DNA of 64,000 nucleotides from positions 40,999 to 104,998 of the forward strand of contig JAYOLL010000010.1 of NCBI GenBank assembly GCA_038120295.1, in the 5' to 3' direction. The notes below the pieces were generated by a model. That model was not told the origin of the DNA, made no database searches, and worked only from the letters and a program-made list of their open reading frames with translations. Position 1 is the stretch's first letter. Every line of letters begins with the position of its first letter. This DNA is from JAYOEY01 sp038120295. Lineage in GTDB: Bacteria > Pseudomonadota > Alphaproteobacteria > MPNO01 > UBA2964. Positions 56,638 through 64,000 of this stretch are shown in pieces. The position numbers and the translations under genes were made by a program.

Positions 56638-58037
56638 CTCTTATAGACGATCCATTCTCCCAGATCGTAGAGCGTGCTGGGTTTCTGTCCGAGCAGCCGT
56701 TTGATCCCTGTCTTGATCCGGTAGAGCCATTCCGGCTGGTCGCCGAACCGGCTGGTGGGAGGCTCTTCGACGTTGGTGAGCAGGACCCAGAGCTCCTGGT
56801 GCAGGTTCTGGTCCGCGGTCGCGCGGTCGCGATAGGCGAAGATGCCGCCCGAGCCGACGAAAATGCCCTCATGCCCGTACTGCGTGGTCAGCGCCCGTCG
56901 CAAATAGGAAAAGCGGGTGGTGAACACGATGTCGTAGCCTGCCTCGTCGAACGGCGCATCGACGACGGAAACCTCGACGGCATTCCCGCTTTTTGCGATC
57001 TCGATCGCCGCATCGCCGCCCTTGAGGGCCAGCAGAAACCGGTAGTCGCGCCTCCGTTCCCGGAGATAGTCGAGGCAGATCCCGACATTGCGACGGACCA
57101 GCCCGGCGAGTTCCTCGACCTGGCTGCGCTCCGGATCGCTGAACTGGTTGGCGGCGGCGATGTCGCGCGGGCGTTCCGCCCGCAGCATCTCGTTAGAGAC
57201 CGGCCTGAACAGGTTTTCGCGGACGATCGTGCCGTTCTCGATACAGAAACCGGGCGCGAGATCGATGACGGTCGTATCGCTGCCGGGATGATCCCGCCGG
57301 TAAACATCGGTGGGACGGTCGGGATTGTGAATCGGCTCGTTTGCCTACATCAGATCGTCGTCGAAGAACACCAGATCGGCGGCAAAGGGAAAAGCGAAGC
57401 GCGGCCCGGCCGCGGCGGCGATCCGCGCCCACACGCGGTTGAAATGCGCCTGACGCTTCTTTGCCGTCGCCTCGGCGTCCATATCGGGCACGACATAGCA
57501 GTTGGGGAAATGCGAAGCGGTGCCGTAACCGCAGAACAGTTAATCGGGCTTCCCGTAGCGCGACAGCAGATCGGCGATACAGCGCGTCCGGTAGTCGTCC
57601 GGCGTTGCATGAACCGCGTCGTTGAAATTGAAGCAGGTCTCATCGCCGTCGCGCACGACCATGTAGGTATCGCCGCCCATGGTGGGCGTGATCTCGATCT
57701 CGACGCCGGGCGCGATTTCGGTCGGCGTTTTTTCCGGCAGTTCGATAACGTCGAATCCCAGGTCGCGGATCGGCCCGGCGATATCGAGCGCATCGGAAAC
57801 GACGACTTTTGCCGACTGAGGAAGCCGCCTCAGCGTCGCGTGATGCAGGTGATCGGAATGGCCGTGGGAGACATAGATGAAATCCGGCGGCCGCGCCTCG
57901 ACCGGCTCCAGCCAGGCATGCGGATGCAGCCACCACTGCGCCCCGAAACAGGGTCCCTGCCACCAGGGGTCGGACAGGATCGAAACGCCCTTCGTTTCCA
58001 CCAGAATCGAGGCGTGTCCGATAAAGGTGATCTTCAT
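56634..58037 (-). pseudogene. MBL-fold metallo-hydrolase with two in-frame stops
   Basis: A 468-codon frame (ATG at 58037) of a metallo-beta-lactamase-fold protein of the UlaG/NAPE-PLD-like type. Its N-terminal half has FIGHASILVETKG and SHGHSDHLHH (the HxHxDH zinc motif near 58-63). Two in-frame stops break it: TAA at 57540-57542 after codon 165 and TAG at 57345-57347. The sequence stays in frame across both and continues with GYGTASHFPNCYVVPD, then FCIENGTIVREN and a C-terminal domain to 56634. Tyr and Trp codons are the likely originals. ATGA at 58034-58037 couples it to the small membrane gene upstream. Confidence 0.85.
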
Positions 58038-58255
58038 GACCGTCGTCCCGTAATCATCCGTATCAACCCGCCCGCGATGCAGAACAGGGCGATGCCGAGC
58101 CAGCCGGCCGCCAGAATCTTCAGCCCGCCGAACGTCGTGCGGGGCGTCATGTCATAGCGGATATCCAGGCCGATCACGAACGCGACCCAGAGGACGCTGA
58201 GGATCAGGATCGTCCGCCCGTACCATCTGTTCCAGATCCATGACATGGCGGTCAT
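58034..58255 (-). CDS. Small membrane protein of the GMC operon
   Basis: A 73-residue protein with two hydrophobic helices (TILILSVLWVAFVIGLDI and ILAAGWLGIALFCIAGGLI) and a basic end. I know no family for it. It starts at the ATG at 58255 that overlaps the previous stop (ATGA at 58252-58255) and its own stop overlaps the next start (58034-58037). This tight packing implies it is made together with the GMC oxidoreductase and its small partner, perhaps as their membrane anchor, in place of the cytochrome subunit of classical systems. Confidence 0.75.
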   Translation of the reverse strand: MTAMSWIWNRWYGRTILILSVLWVAFVIGLDIRYDMTPRTTFGGLKILAAGWLGIALFCIAGGLIRMITGRRS

Positions 58256-58665
58256 GCTCCCGACCGGTAGAGCGCGACCAGCGCGCACAGCCGCGCTTCG
58301 GTGCGGCTGAGTCTGTGCGGGCCGAATGCGACAACATCGCCAATGCGCTCATCCCGCCGGGCCGCCCGGCGCACCGAATCCCGGAACATCGCCCGGCCGA
58401 TCTCGGCCGATGACACGCACGGCATCGTCAGGGTCGCCCTGAGCTCGCGGACAAGAAGCGCGGCGTCCCGCTCGTTCGGAACTGTCCGCATATAGGAGTC
58501 GCCGATGGCGGAGGCGCTCGCCCCATGCGTCAGGACGGATGTCGCCAGCGCCAGAGAGGCATCCGGCGCCGCCGCCTGAGCCGCGCCGTGCGGCAGAAAC
58601 GGCAGCAGCGCAGCGGCCTGTATCGCGGCCAGCACGGCGCGTCGTCCCACCGGATGCGCCGTCAT
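58252..58665 (-). CDS. Tat-exported small partner of the GMC oxidoreductase
   Basis: A 137-residue protein with a twin-Arg signal (GRRAVLAAIQAAALLPFLPHGAAQA, residues 7-31), so it should leave the cytosol folded, possibly carrying the flavoprotein with it. The mature part is helical (DAALLVRELRATL, RAMFRDSVRRAARRDE) and resembles the gluconate 2-dehydrogenase subunit 3 / sorbitol dehydrogenase small subunit type. Its ATG overlaps the GMC stop (58662-58665). The longer open frame upstream overlaps the GMC gene and is not used. Confidence 0.75.
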   Translation of the reverse strand: MTAHPVGRRAVLAAIQAAALLPFLPHGAAQAAAPDASLALATSVLTHGASASAIGDSYMRTVPNERDAALLVRELRATLTMPCVSSAEIGRAMFRDSVRRAARRDERIGDVVAFGPHRLSRTEARLCALVALYRSGA

Positions 58666-60263
58666 TGCTCCAGCTCCTTCTTCAGCCGGTCGGCAAGACG
58701 GATCGCCAGAGCGGTCAGCGTCAGGGTCGGATTGGCGTTGCCTCCTGTGGGGAAGACGGAAGAGCCCGCGACGAACAGATTGCCGAGCCCGTGCACCCGG
58801 CAATCGGCGTCGACGACCCCATGGGCCGGGTCGGGATGCATTCGCGTCGTTCCCATATGATGGAAATGGGGTTTGGGCGGGACTTTCGCGAATACTTTCT
58901 CGTCGAACTTCAGCTCCAGCCTGCCCAGCCCCGCCTCCGCGAGCCCTTTCTTCAGCCGTTGCGCGGTGCGCCACGCCCCCTCGTTGTCGAGCCTGTTGAC
59001 CCGCCAGTCGAGGACGACGAGAGGCTGGCCGTAACGGTCGCGCCTGCCGGACAGGTATACGCGGCTATCGCGGTTGGGAGTCTGCTCGCCGATATGAACG
59101 AGCTCGATATGGCGTACAGGATAATCCGGATGATGCGCCAGCCTGTAGTAGGCGGCGTCGGCCACCTGATCGATATCGGCGATCATGTTGGCGATATGGC
59201 GACCCATGTCGTGATCCGGCGGAGACGCCTGAATGCCCGGAAGAGTCCGCAGCGACTGGAGTCCCGGACGGTCGATATCCTTGTTGAATTCGTTGGTCAC
59301 GGTGGCAAGCTGGAAGCGGATATTGGGCAGGCCGTGATCCCGCATTTCGCGGTCCGACATCCGCAATATTCCCCATGTCTCGCCCCAGGGGCGGTCGACG
59401 CCGAGATAGTAGCCGAGCGGCAGGGAAGGATTCGAAGGGTAGAACCGGGCATAGTCGGGCACGGTCAGATGTTCCATGAAATAGCGCCCGACAAGATCGC
59501 GGCGATTCCCAACGCCGGCGGGTTCCTGCCGGTTCGAGAGCAGGAGGAGGCGCGGCGTCTCGATGCCGCCCGCCGCCAGCACATAGGCCCTGGCCCGGAA
59601 CCGGAGCGTACGACCGTTGGCCGTGCGCACCGGTATTTCCGAAACCGCGCCATGGGCGTCGTTGAGCGATACCTCCATTGCGGTCGCGTGGTGATAGACC
59701 TCAATCGATCTGGACTTCGTAAACGGATCGAGCCACAGATCCCCGGAAAACAGCCCGTTGCCGGTCAGCGTATGGAAAAGCTGGCTGAGGATGGCGGCGC
59801 CGCCCGCCGGGCCGGTATTCCAGGGCCGGCCCATTACGCGCTGCCAAACCTGCTCGTCGAAAACGTTTTCCGGCAGCTCGAAGACGGGCCGCGTGCGCTC
59901 GAAATACGGTTCGAGGGCATCGAGCCCGAATGGCCAGCCGCTGTCCGGGACCCAGTCGCGCTTCTCGAAATCGATCCTTTCCAGCGGACGGATATTGCCG
60001 CCCCAGTGCCAGGTCGTGCCGCCAAAGGCGCGAATTCTGACCTGACGAAGGGGAGGGTAGGGAAGTCCGGCGATTTCGCCGCCTGCCAGCGATTGCGGGC
60101 CGTCGTCGGGTCCGGTGTCGCCGCTTTCGACGATAGCGACCGTGCGGTCGCCCTTCATGAACTCGCGAGCGATGGCGATCCCCGCCGGTCCCGCGCCTAT
60201 GACGCAGAGATCGCGCTCGATCAGCGTACCGTCGGGAAGCGCGCGACTGTCGATAAAGGCCAT
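58662..60263 (-). CDS. GMC family oxidoreductase
   Basis: A 533-residue FAD-dependent GMC oxidoreductase. The FAD loop is CVIGAGPAGIAIARE near 20-34; FGGTTWHWGG near 78 is the second FAD segment; the catalytic His lies in FHHMGTTRM near 478 and the Asn region is ANPTLTLTA near 515. It lacks its own signal peptide, which suits export through the Tat-signal partner encoded next. Known membrane-bound relatives oxidise sugars or polyols on the periplasmic face. It is first in the four-gene operon ending at 56634 and is divergent from the ornithine-cyclodeaminase-like gene at 60388. Confidence 0.92.
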   Translation of the reverse strand: MAFIDSRALPDGTLIERDLCVIGAGPAGIAIAREFMKGDRTVAIVESGDTGPDDGPQSLAGGEIAGLPYPPLRQVRIRAFGGTTWHWGGNIRPLERIDFEKRDWVPDSGWPFGLDALEPYFERTRPVFELPENVFDEQVWQRVMGRPWNTGPAGGAAILSQLFHTLTGNGLFSGDLWLDPFTKSRSIEVYHHATAMEVSLNDAHGAVSEIPVRTANGRTLRFRARAYVLAAGGIETPRLLLLSNRQEPAGVGNRRDLVGRYFMEHLTVPDYARFYPSNPSLPLGYYLGVDRPWGETWGILRMSDREMRDHGLPNIRFQLATVTNEFNKDIDRPGLQSLRTLPGIQASPPDHDMGRHIANMIADIDQVADAAYYRLAHHPDYPVRHIELVHIGEQTPNRDSRVYLSGRRDRYGQPLVVLDWRVNRLDNEGAWRTAQRLKKGLAEAGLGRLELKFDEKVFAKVPPKPHFHHMGTTRMHPDPAHGVVDADCRVHGLGNLFVAGSSVFPTGGNANPTLTLTALAIRLADRLKKELEQ

Positions 60264-60387
60264 ACGGAGGATGCCGCCAGAAATCTTCGGCCCGCAGGGA
60301 GCCAGAAACCGTGGGCAATGTTATACCGTGCCTGCAACGGGCCGCAATAAATCAGGCCGCACATGGAGGATGGGCAGGGAGGATCGA

Positions 60388-61449
60388 ATGGCCATCATCA
60401 TCTCGGACGATGACGTCCGCCGGCATTTGTCGATGGAAGAATGCATCGAGGCGATGCAGGTCGCGTTCCGCGATTATGCGGAAGGCAACGCCAGGACCCT
60501 GCCGCGCGTTCGCTATCGCGCCGACAGCCCGGACCCTGAACGGCAGTACATGGCGAACGTCCATGTCGGCGCGGTGCCGACCTACGGAATCGCCTGCGTC
60601 CGGGCGGGATCCAACATGATCCTCAAGGATGACGGGTCGGGTCGAAAGATCCAGAGCAACCCGGAACCGGTCAACTGGACTGTCATTACGCTCTACGACA
60701 TGGCGACGGCGGAACCGCTCGCCTTCGTTCACGAATCCTATCTCAGCGGCATGCGCGTCGCTGCGACCACCGGCGCGGCGGTCGATGCCATCGCCCGCGA
60801 AGATGTCGCAGAAGCGGCGCTGTTCGGCACCGGGCGTCAGGCGAGAAGCTGTGCCCGCGCGATCTGCGCCGTGCGCCCATCTATCAGGCGAATTCGGGTT
60901 TACAGCCCGACCGTCGCGCACCGCACCAGTTTTCATACTCATGTCGATTTGCCCGGCGTCGAGATCGTTCCGGTCAGCGGGGCGGAAGAGGCCATCGCCG
61001 GTGCGGACCTGGTGTGCTGCGCCAGCAATACGACCGATCCCCTGTTCGACGGCGACCTGCTGGAGGACGGGCAGATGGTGGTGACCATCGTCAACACGGA
61101 CCTGACGGCGTTCCGGTCCGAGGTCGACGAAAAGGTCTTCGCGCGGGCGAGCGAGATCGTCGTCAATGACTGGGACAGCGTCGTCGCCAACAACCAGACC
61201 GAGCTGCTGGACCGGATCGAGGACGGCGCCGTCTTGCGGGAGAACGTATACGATCTCGGCGACGTGCTTGCCGGAAAGGCGACCGTGAAGCAGCGCGACG
61301 AGGCCATCGTCTATTACAAGAACAATACCGGCCTCGGCATGCAGTTCGCCGCCGCCGGCGCGGTGATCTACCGCAAGATGGAGAAGGAAGGCACCAATCG
61401 CACCATTCCGCGCGAATGGCTCGCCGCGGAGAAATATTCCCAGAGCTGA
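60388..61449 (+). CDS. Ornithine cyclodeaminase / mu-crystallin family protein
   Basis: A 353-residue protein of the ornithine cyclodeaminase/mu-crystallin family, which includes ketimine reductases and alanine dehydrogenases. The NAD loop is ALFGTGRQARSCARAI near 140, and LSGMRVAATTGAAVDAIA near 115-132 and VNTDLTAFRSEVD near 230 are family features. The ATG at 60388 has AGGGAGGA 4 nt upstream. A sulfatase gene starts 26 bp after its stop. The substrate cannot be told; the classical Asp of ornithine cyclodeaminase is not clearly placed. Confidence 0.85.
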   Translation: MAIIISDDDVRRHLSMEECIEAMQVAFRDYAEGNARTLPRVRYRADSPDPERQYMANVHVGAVPTYGIACVRAGSNMILKDDGSGRKIQSNPEPVNWTVITLYDMATAEPLAFVHESYLSGMRVAATTGAAVDAIAREDVAEAALFGTGRQARSCARAICAVRPSIRRIRVYSPTVAHRTSFHTHVDLPGVEIVPVSGAEEAIAGADLVCCASNTTDPLFDGDLLEDGQMVVTIVNTDLTAFRSEVDEKVFARASEIVVNDWDSVVANNQTELLDRIEDGAVLRENVYDLGDVLAGKATVKQRDEAIVYYKNNTGLGMQFAAAGAVIYRKMEKEGTNRTIPREWLAAEKYSQS

Positions 61450-61475
61450 ACGATCGAGAGTTAAAGGAGCAAGCT

Positions 61476-63080
61476 GTGGCCGACCGACCGAATTTCCTGC
61501 TGTTCATTACCGACCAGCATCGCGCCGATTTTCTCGGCTGCTACGGCAACAGGGTCGTCAGGACTCCGCACATCGATTCCATCGCCGACCGGGGCGTGCG
61601 GTTCGACAATTTCTACGTCTCCAACCCGGTCTGCATGCCCAATCGCGCGACGCTGATGACCGGCCGGACGCCGTCGGTCCACGGGGTGCGTCATAACGGC
61701 ATTCCGCTGTCGCTCAAGTCGAATACGTTTCCGGCGATGCTGCGCGCAGCGGGCTATTCGACTGCACTGATCGGCAAGAGCCATCTGCAGAATTTTACCG
61801 ACTTTCCGCCGCTTACCGCGCCGCCGCCCGCGCCGGAAGGCTATACGCCGGTGCCTGAGGGGCATGGGGAAGCGCGGCTCGATGCCTATCTCGAGGGCGA
61901 TTACGGGCAGGAACTGCCCGCCTACTGGGAAAGCGACCAGGCGAGGATCAGAACGCCCTTCTACGGGTTCGACCATGTCGATATGTGCTACGGCCATGGC
62001 GACGAGGTCGGTGGAGACTACGCCCACTGGCTTCGTGCCCAGCGGTCGGATGCCGACAGCCTTCGCGGCCCGAAAAACGGGTTGCCGCACGATTACGCCG
62101 TGCGCCAGGCCTGGCGCACGGCGCTCCCGGAAGAGCTTTACCCGACCTCCTATATCGCGCAGCAGACCGACGCCTGGATTCACGATTATGCAAGATCGGG
62201 ATCGGACGCGCCGTTCTTCCTGATGGCGTCATTTCCGGACCCGCATCACCCGTTCACCCCGCCCGGCAAATACTGGGACATGTTCAAACCGGAAGACATG
62301 GAAGAACCGGCATCCTATTCCGCCAATGACTGGACACCGCCGCCGCATGTCGCGGCCCTGCTCAGGGCGCGCGACGAGGGCAAGCCGCCGGAGGACGGGA
62401 TCATGTCTTACGGGATTACGCTGCGCGAGGCGCTGGAGGCGCGAGCCCTGACCTGCGGCATGATCAGCATGGTGGATGACGGGATCGGCCGTATCCTGGG
62501 CGCGCTGGAAGAATGCGGGCTTTCCGAAAACACGGTGGTGATGTTCACGTCGGATCATGGCGATCACCTCGGCGATCATTCGATGCTGCGCAAGGGGCCG
62601 GCGCATTATCGCGAACTGGTCCGCGTCGCCTTCGTCTATGCCGACCCGCAGCGCGGCGCCACGGGCGAAGCCTCGGAGGCGATCCGCGGCACAATGGATA
62701 TCGCGGCAACCGTGCTCGATCGCGCGAAGGTCCACCCCTATAACGGCCTTCAGGGGCGCAGCCTGCAGGCGGTAGCGGAAAACCCCGCGCTCGACGGGAT
62801 GCGGGATTCTCACCTGATTGAAGAAGACAACCAGCGCGCCATCGCAGGGCTGGGCGAGAACCCGCGCGCGCGGTCGCTGGTCACCCACCGCTGGCGGATT
62901 TCGGTCTATGCCGGGCAGGGCTGGGGTGAGCTGTACGATCTCAAGGACGATCCGCAGGAATTCCGCAATCTGTGGGATTCGCCCGCGCACACCGCGGTAA
63001 AGACGGAGATGCTCGAGCGGCTCGTCCAGGCGCAGATCGCCCATTGCGACCTGTCGCCTGCACCGATGGGACGGGCCTGA
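61476..63080 (+). CDS. Sulfatase (formylglycine type)
   Basis: A 534-residue type I sulfatase. The catalytic signature CMPNR (residues 53-57, CxPxR) with TLMTGRTPS after it marks the Cys that is turned into formylglycine. FITDQHRADFLGCYG near 10 and FTSDHGDHLGDHS near 355-368 bind the calcium. No signal peptide is seen. The family resembles choline-sulfatase and other alkyl or aryl sulfatases. I choose the GTG at 61476 with AAAGGAG 6 nt upstream. No maturase is in the window, so activation needs an enzyme from elsewhere. Confidence 0.92.
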   Translation: MADRPNFLLFITDQHRADFLGCYGNRVVRTPHIDSIADRGVRFDNFYVSNPVCMPNRATLMTGRTPSVHGVRHNGIPLSLKSNTFPAMLRAAGYSTALIGKSHLQNFTDFPPLTAPPPAPEGYTPVPEGHGEARLDAYLEGDYGQELPAYWESDQARIRTPFYGFDHVDMCYGHGDEVGGDYAHWLRAQRSDADSLRGPKNGLPHDYAVRQAWRTALPEELYPTSYIAQQTDAWIHDYARSGSDAPFFLMASFPDPHHPFTPPGKYWDMFKPEDMEEPASYSANDWTPPPHVAALLRARDEGKPPEDGIMSYGITLREALEARALTCGMISMVDDGIGRILGALEECGLSENTVVMFTSDHGDHLGDHSMLRKGPAHYRELVRVAFVYADPQRGATGEASEAIRGTMDIAATVLDRAKVHPYNGLQGRSLQAVAENPALDGMRDSHLIEEDNQRAIAGLGENPRARSLVTHRWRISVYAGQGWGELYDLKDDPQEFRNLWDSPAHTAVKTEMLERLVQAQIAHCDLSPAPMGRA

Positions 63081-63237
63081 TCGCCGATATCCCAGCCGCT
63101 GCCGGTCGGGCTGCGGGGCCATTAACCACACTATCGTGACGGAAAATCTGTGGACGCGCCGGAATCGCCGCGCCATAGTTGCGGAATTCGAACGGCTCTT
63201 CAGAGTCAGACGCAACCGACAAGCAGGGGGTCACGTC

Positions 63238-63980
63238 ATGACAAACCGTATTTTCCGATTTCTCATCAGCCCAACCCGCATTATCGCCGCCCTGGCGACG
63301 GCGGTCGCGGTCTCTGGTCCGGCCTTCGCCGCGCCGCAGATCCTCGGGCTCGTCGCGACCCACGCGCCGGTGCCGCTGACCTGCGAAGACGGTATGTGCT
63401 CGGCCCAGTTCAGCGGGTTCTGCATGCAGGCTGACCGGCGCATCCCCAATAGCGGCCGCGCTACAGGCCCGGTCCCGGTACGAAATTCACGCTCAGCGTT
63501 ACGGACGAGGACGGCAAGCGGCACGAGGTCGCCATCACCCATGCCGCCGATATCGTCTCCATCCGCGCGTTCCACGCGGTGAAGATCAGCGTGCCGGAAA
63601 GCGCGGTTAAGGCGCTGGGCGGCAGCGCGCCTGCGCTCTCTGTCGCCGAACGCTCGGCGGCGGTGCCAGTGAAAAACGGCGAGGAACTCAAGCCGCTGGG
63701 CGAGGCGGAAATCGCCCGCGTTACCGGCATGCAGCGTCAGGTGGTCGATGCGCGTCTCCCGCCCAATTCGGCGGAGGCGGTCGCGGTGGCGACGCTCAAC
63801 CGGTTGATCAATGCGATGCCGGCGGGCGCCGATGCGCTGCTTGACGGGTTGCTCGACGATGACAGCATGGCGAGCGGCGATGTGTGGCAGAAACTGTTCG
63901 GCGCACCGTCCCAGACTGCCCAGGGACCCGGCGGCCCGGGCGAAAGCCCGTTGGGCGCGCTGACCTGCCCCCACGTTTAG
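63238..63980 (+). pseudogene. Secreted hypothetical protein with a one-base frame slip
   Basis: Two frames fit one gene. The first runs from ATG 63238 (signal peptide IIAALATAVAVSGPAFA, then LTCEDGMCSAQFSGFCMQADRRIPNSGR) and shifts near 63455-63465. In the next frame it continues as YRPGPGTKFTLSVTDEDG to ISVPESAVKALGG and stops at 63978-63980. A single missing base explains the break; the product would be about 247 residues. I do not recognise the family. AGGGGG precedes the ATG. The last 20 bases of the window hold nothing further. Confidence 0.75.
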
Positions 63981-64000
63981 TACCAGCGGTTAGTTTAGAC

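Noticed and set aside
58539..60350. 603-codon plus-strand open frame opposite the GMC gene
   Set aside because: Shadow of the GMC oxidoreductase, which has FAD and catalytic motifs on the minus strand.

Overview
The window is GC-rich chromosomal DNA, densely packed on both strands. The gene families suggest an alphaproteobacterium, perhaps of a Rhodospirillales-like environmental lineage: PleC-like histidine kinases, a Bug/TctC binding protein, CoxMSL-type molybdenum hydroxylases, many short-chain dehydrogenases and acyl-CoA dehydrogenases, and intergenic palindromes typical of that class. The class is inferred from families alone. I saw no rRNA, tRNA or CRISPR array. Almost every gene is catabolic or transport-related, so this looks like an accessory degradation region rather than a core genome segment.

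Layout. 0.3-4 kb: a CmcJ/NvfI-type oxygenase, an amidohydrolase and a TctC-type binding protein. 4-7 kb: a DUF1344-like secreted protein, a histidine phosphatase, and a complete cobalt-type nitrile hydratase operon (alpha, beta, accessory protein). 7-14 kb: a lipoprotein, then a MetE-like / Rieske oxygenase / quinone reductase operon, a 4,5-dihydroxyphthalate decarboxylase-like protein, an AhpD-like protein and an SDR. 14-20 kb: MscS channel, acyl-CoA dehydrogenase, histidine kinase with a coupled Sel1 protein, and an isocitrate/isopropylmalate dehydrogenase relative. 20-27 kb (minus strand): a kinase reading into a CoxM-like FAD subunit, a fused CoxS-CoxL protein, DUF2946 and PCuAC copper proteins. 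27-35 kb: an enolase-superfamily enzyme, three tandem 252-residue SDRs, a VOC protein, an AsmA-like protein, a class II aldolase and a LeuC/LeuD pair.

35-42.4 kb holds the most coherent pathway: two paralogous acyl-CoA dehydrogenases, an AcuI-like reductase, a thioesterase, an ADP-forming CoA ligase and a hydroxycinnamoyl-CoA hydratase/lyase. Together these look like a CoA-dependent, side-chain-shortening route for ferulate/coumarate-type acids and their saturated forms. 42-54 kb adds a PEP-CTERM-like protein, a two-component Rieske dioxygenase, two amidohydrolases, a second (broken) MetE-like gene, a second DHP-decarboxylase-like gene, an IS1595-type insertion sequence, 3-hydroxyanthranilate 3,4-dioxygenase and two alpha/beta hydrolases. 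54-64 kb holds two oxidoreductases, a four-gene GMC oxidoreductase operon whose last gene carries two stop codons, an ornithine-cyclodeaminase relative with a sulfatase, and a frameshifted secreted protein.

Four reading frames are disrupted by single small lesions: an eight-A run at the end of a kinase, one TAG in a MetE-like gene, one TAA and one TAG in a metallo-hydrolase, and a one-base slip in a secreted protein. The rest of each gene is intact, so either recent decay or draft-sequence error is possible. The most interesting items are the hydroxycinnamate cluster, the repeated MetE-like/DHP-decarboxylase-like pairing, the poly-A kinase-FAD fusion and a terminator hairpin lying in front of a gene start.
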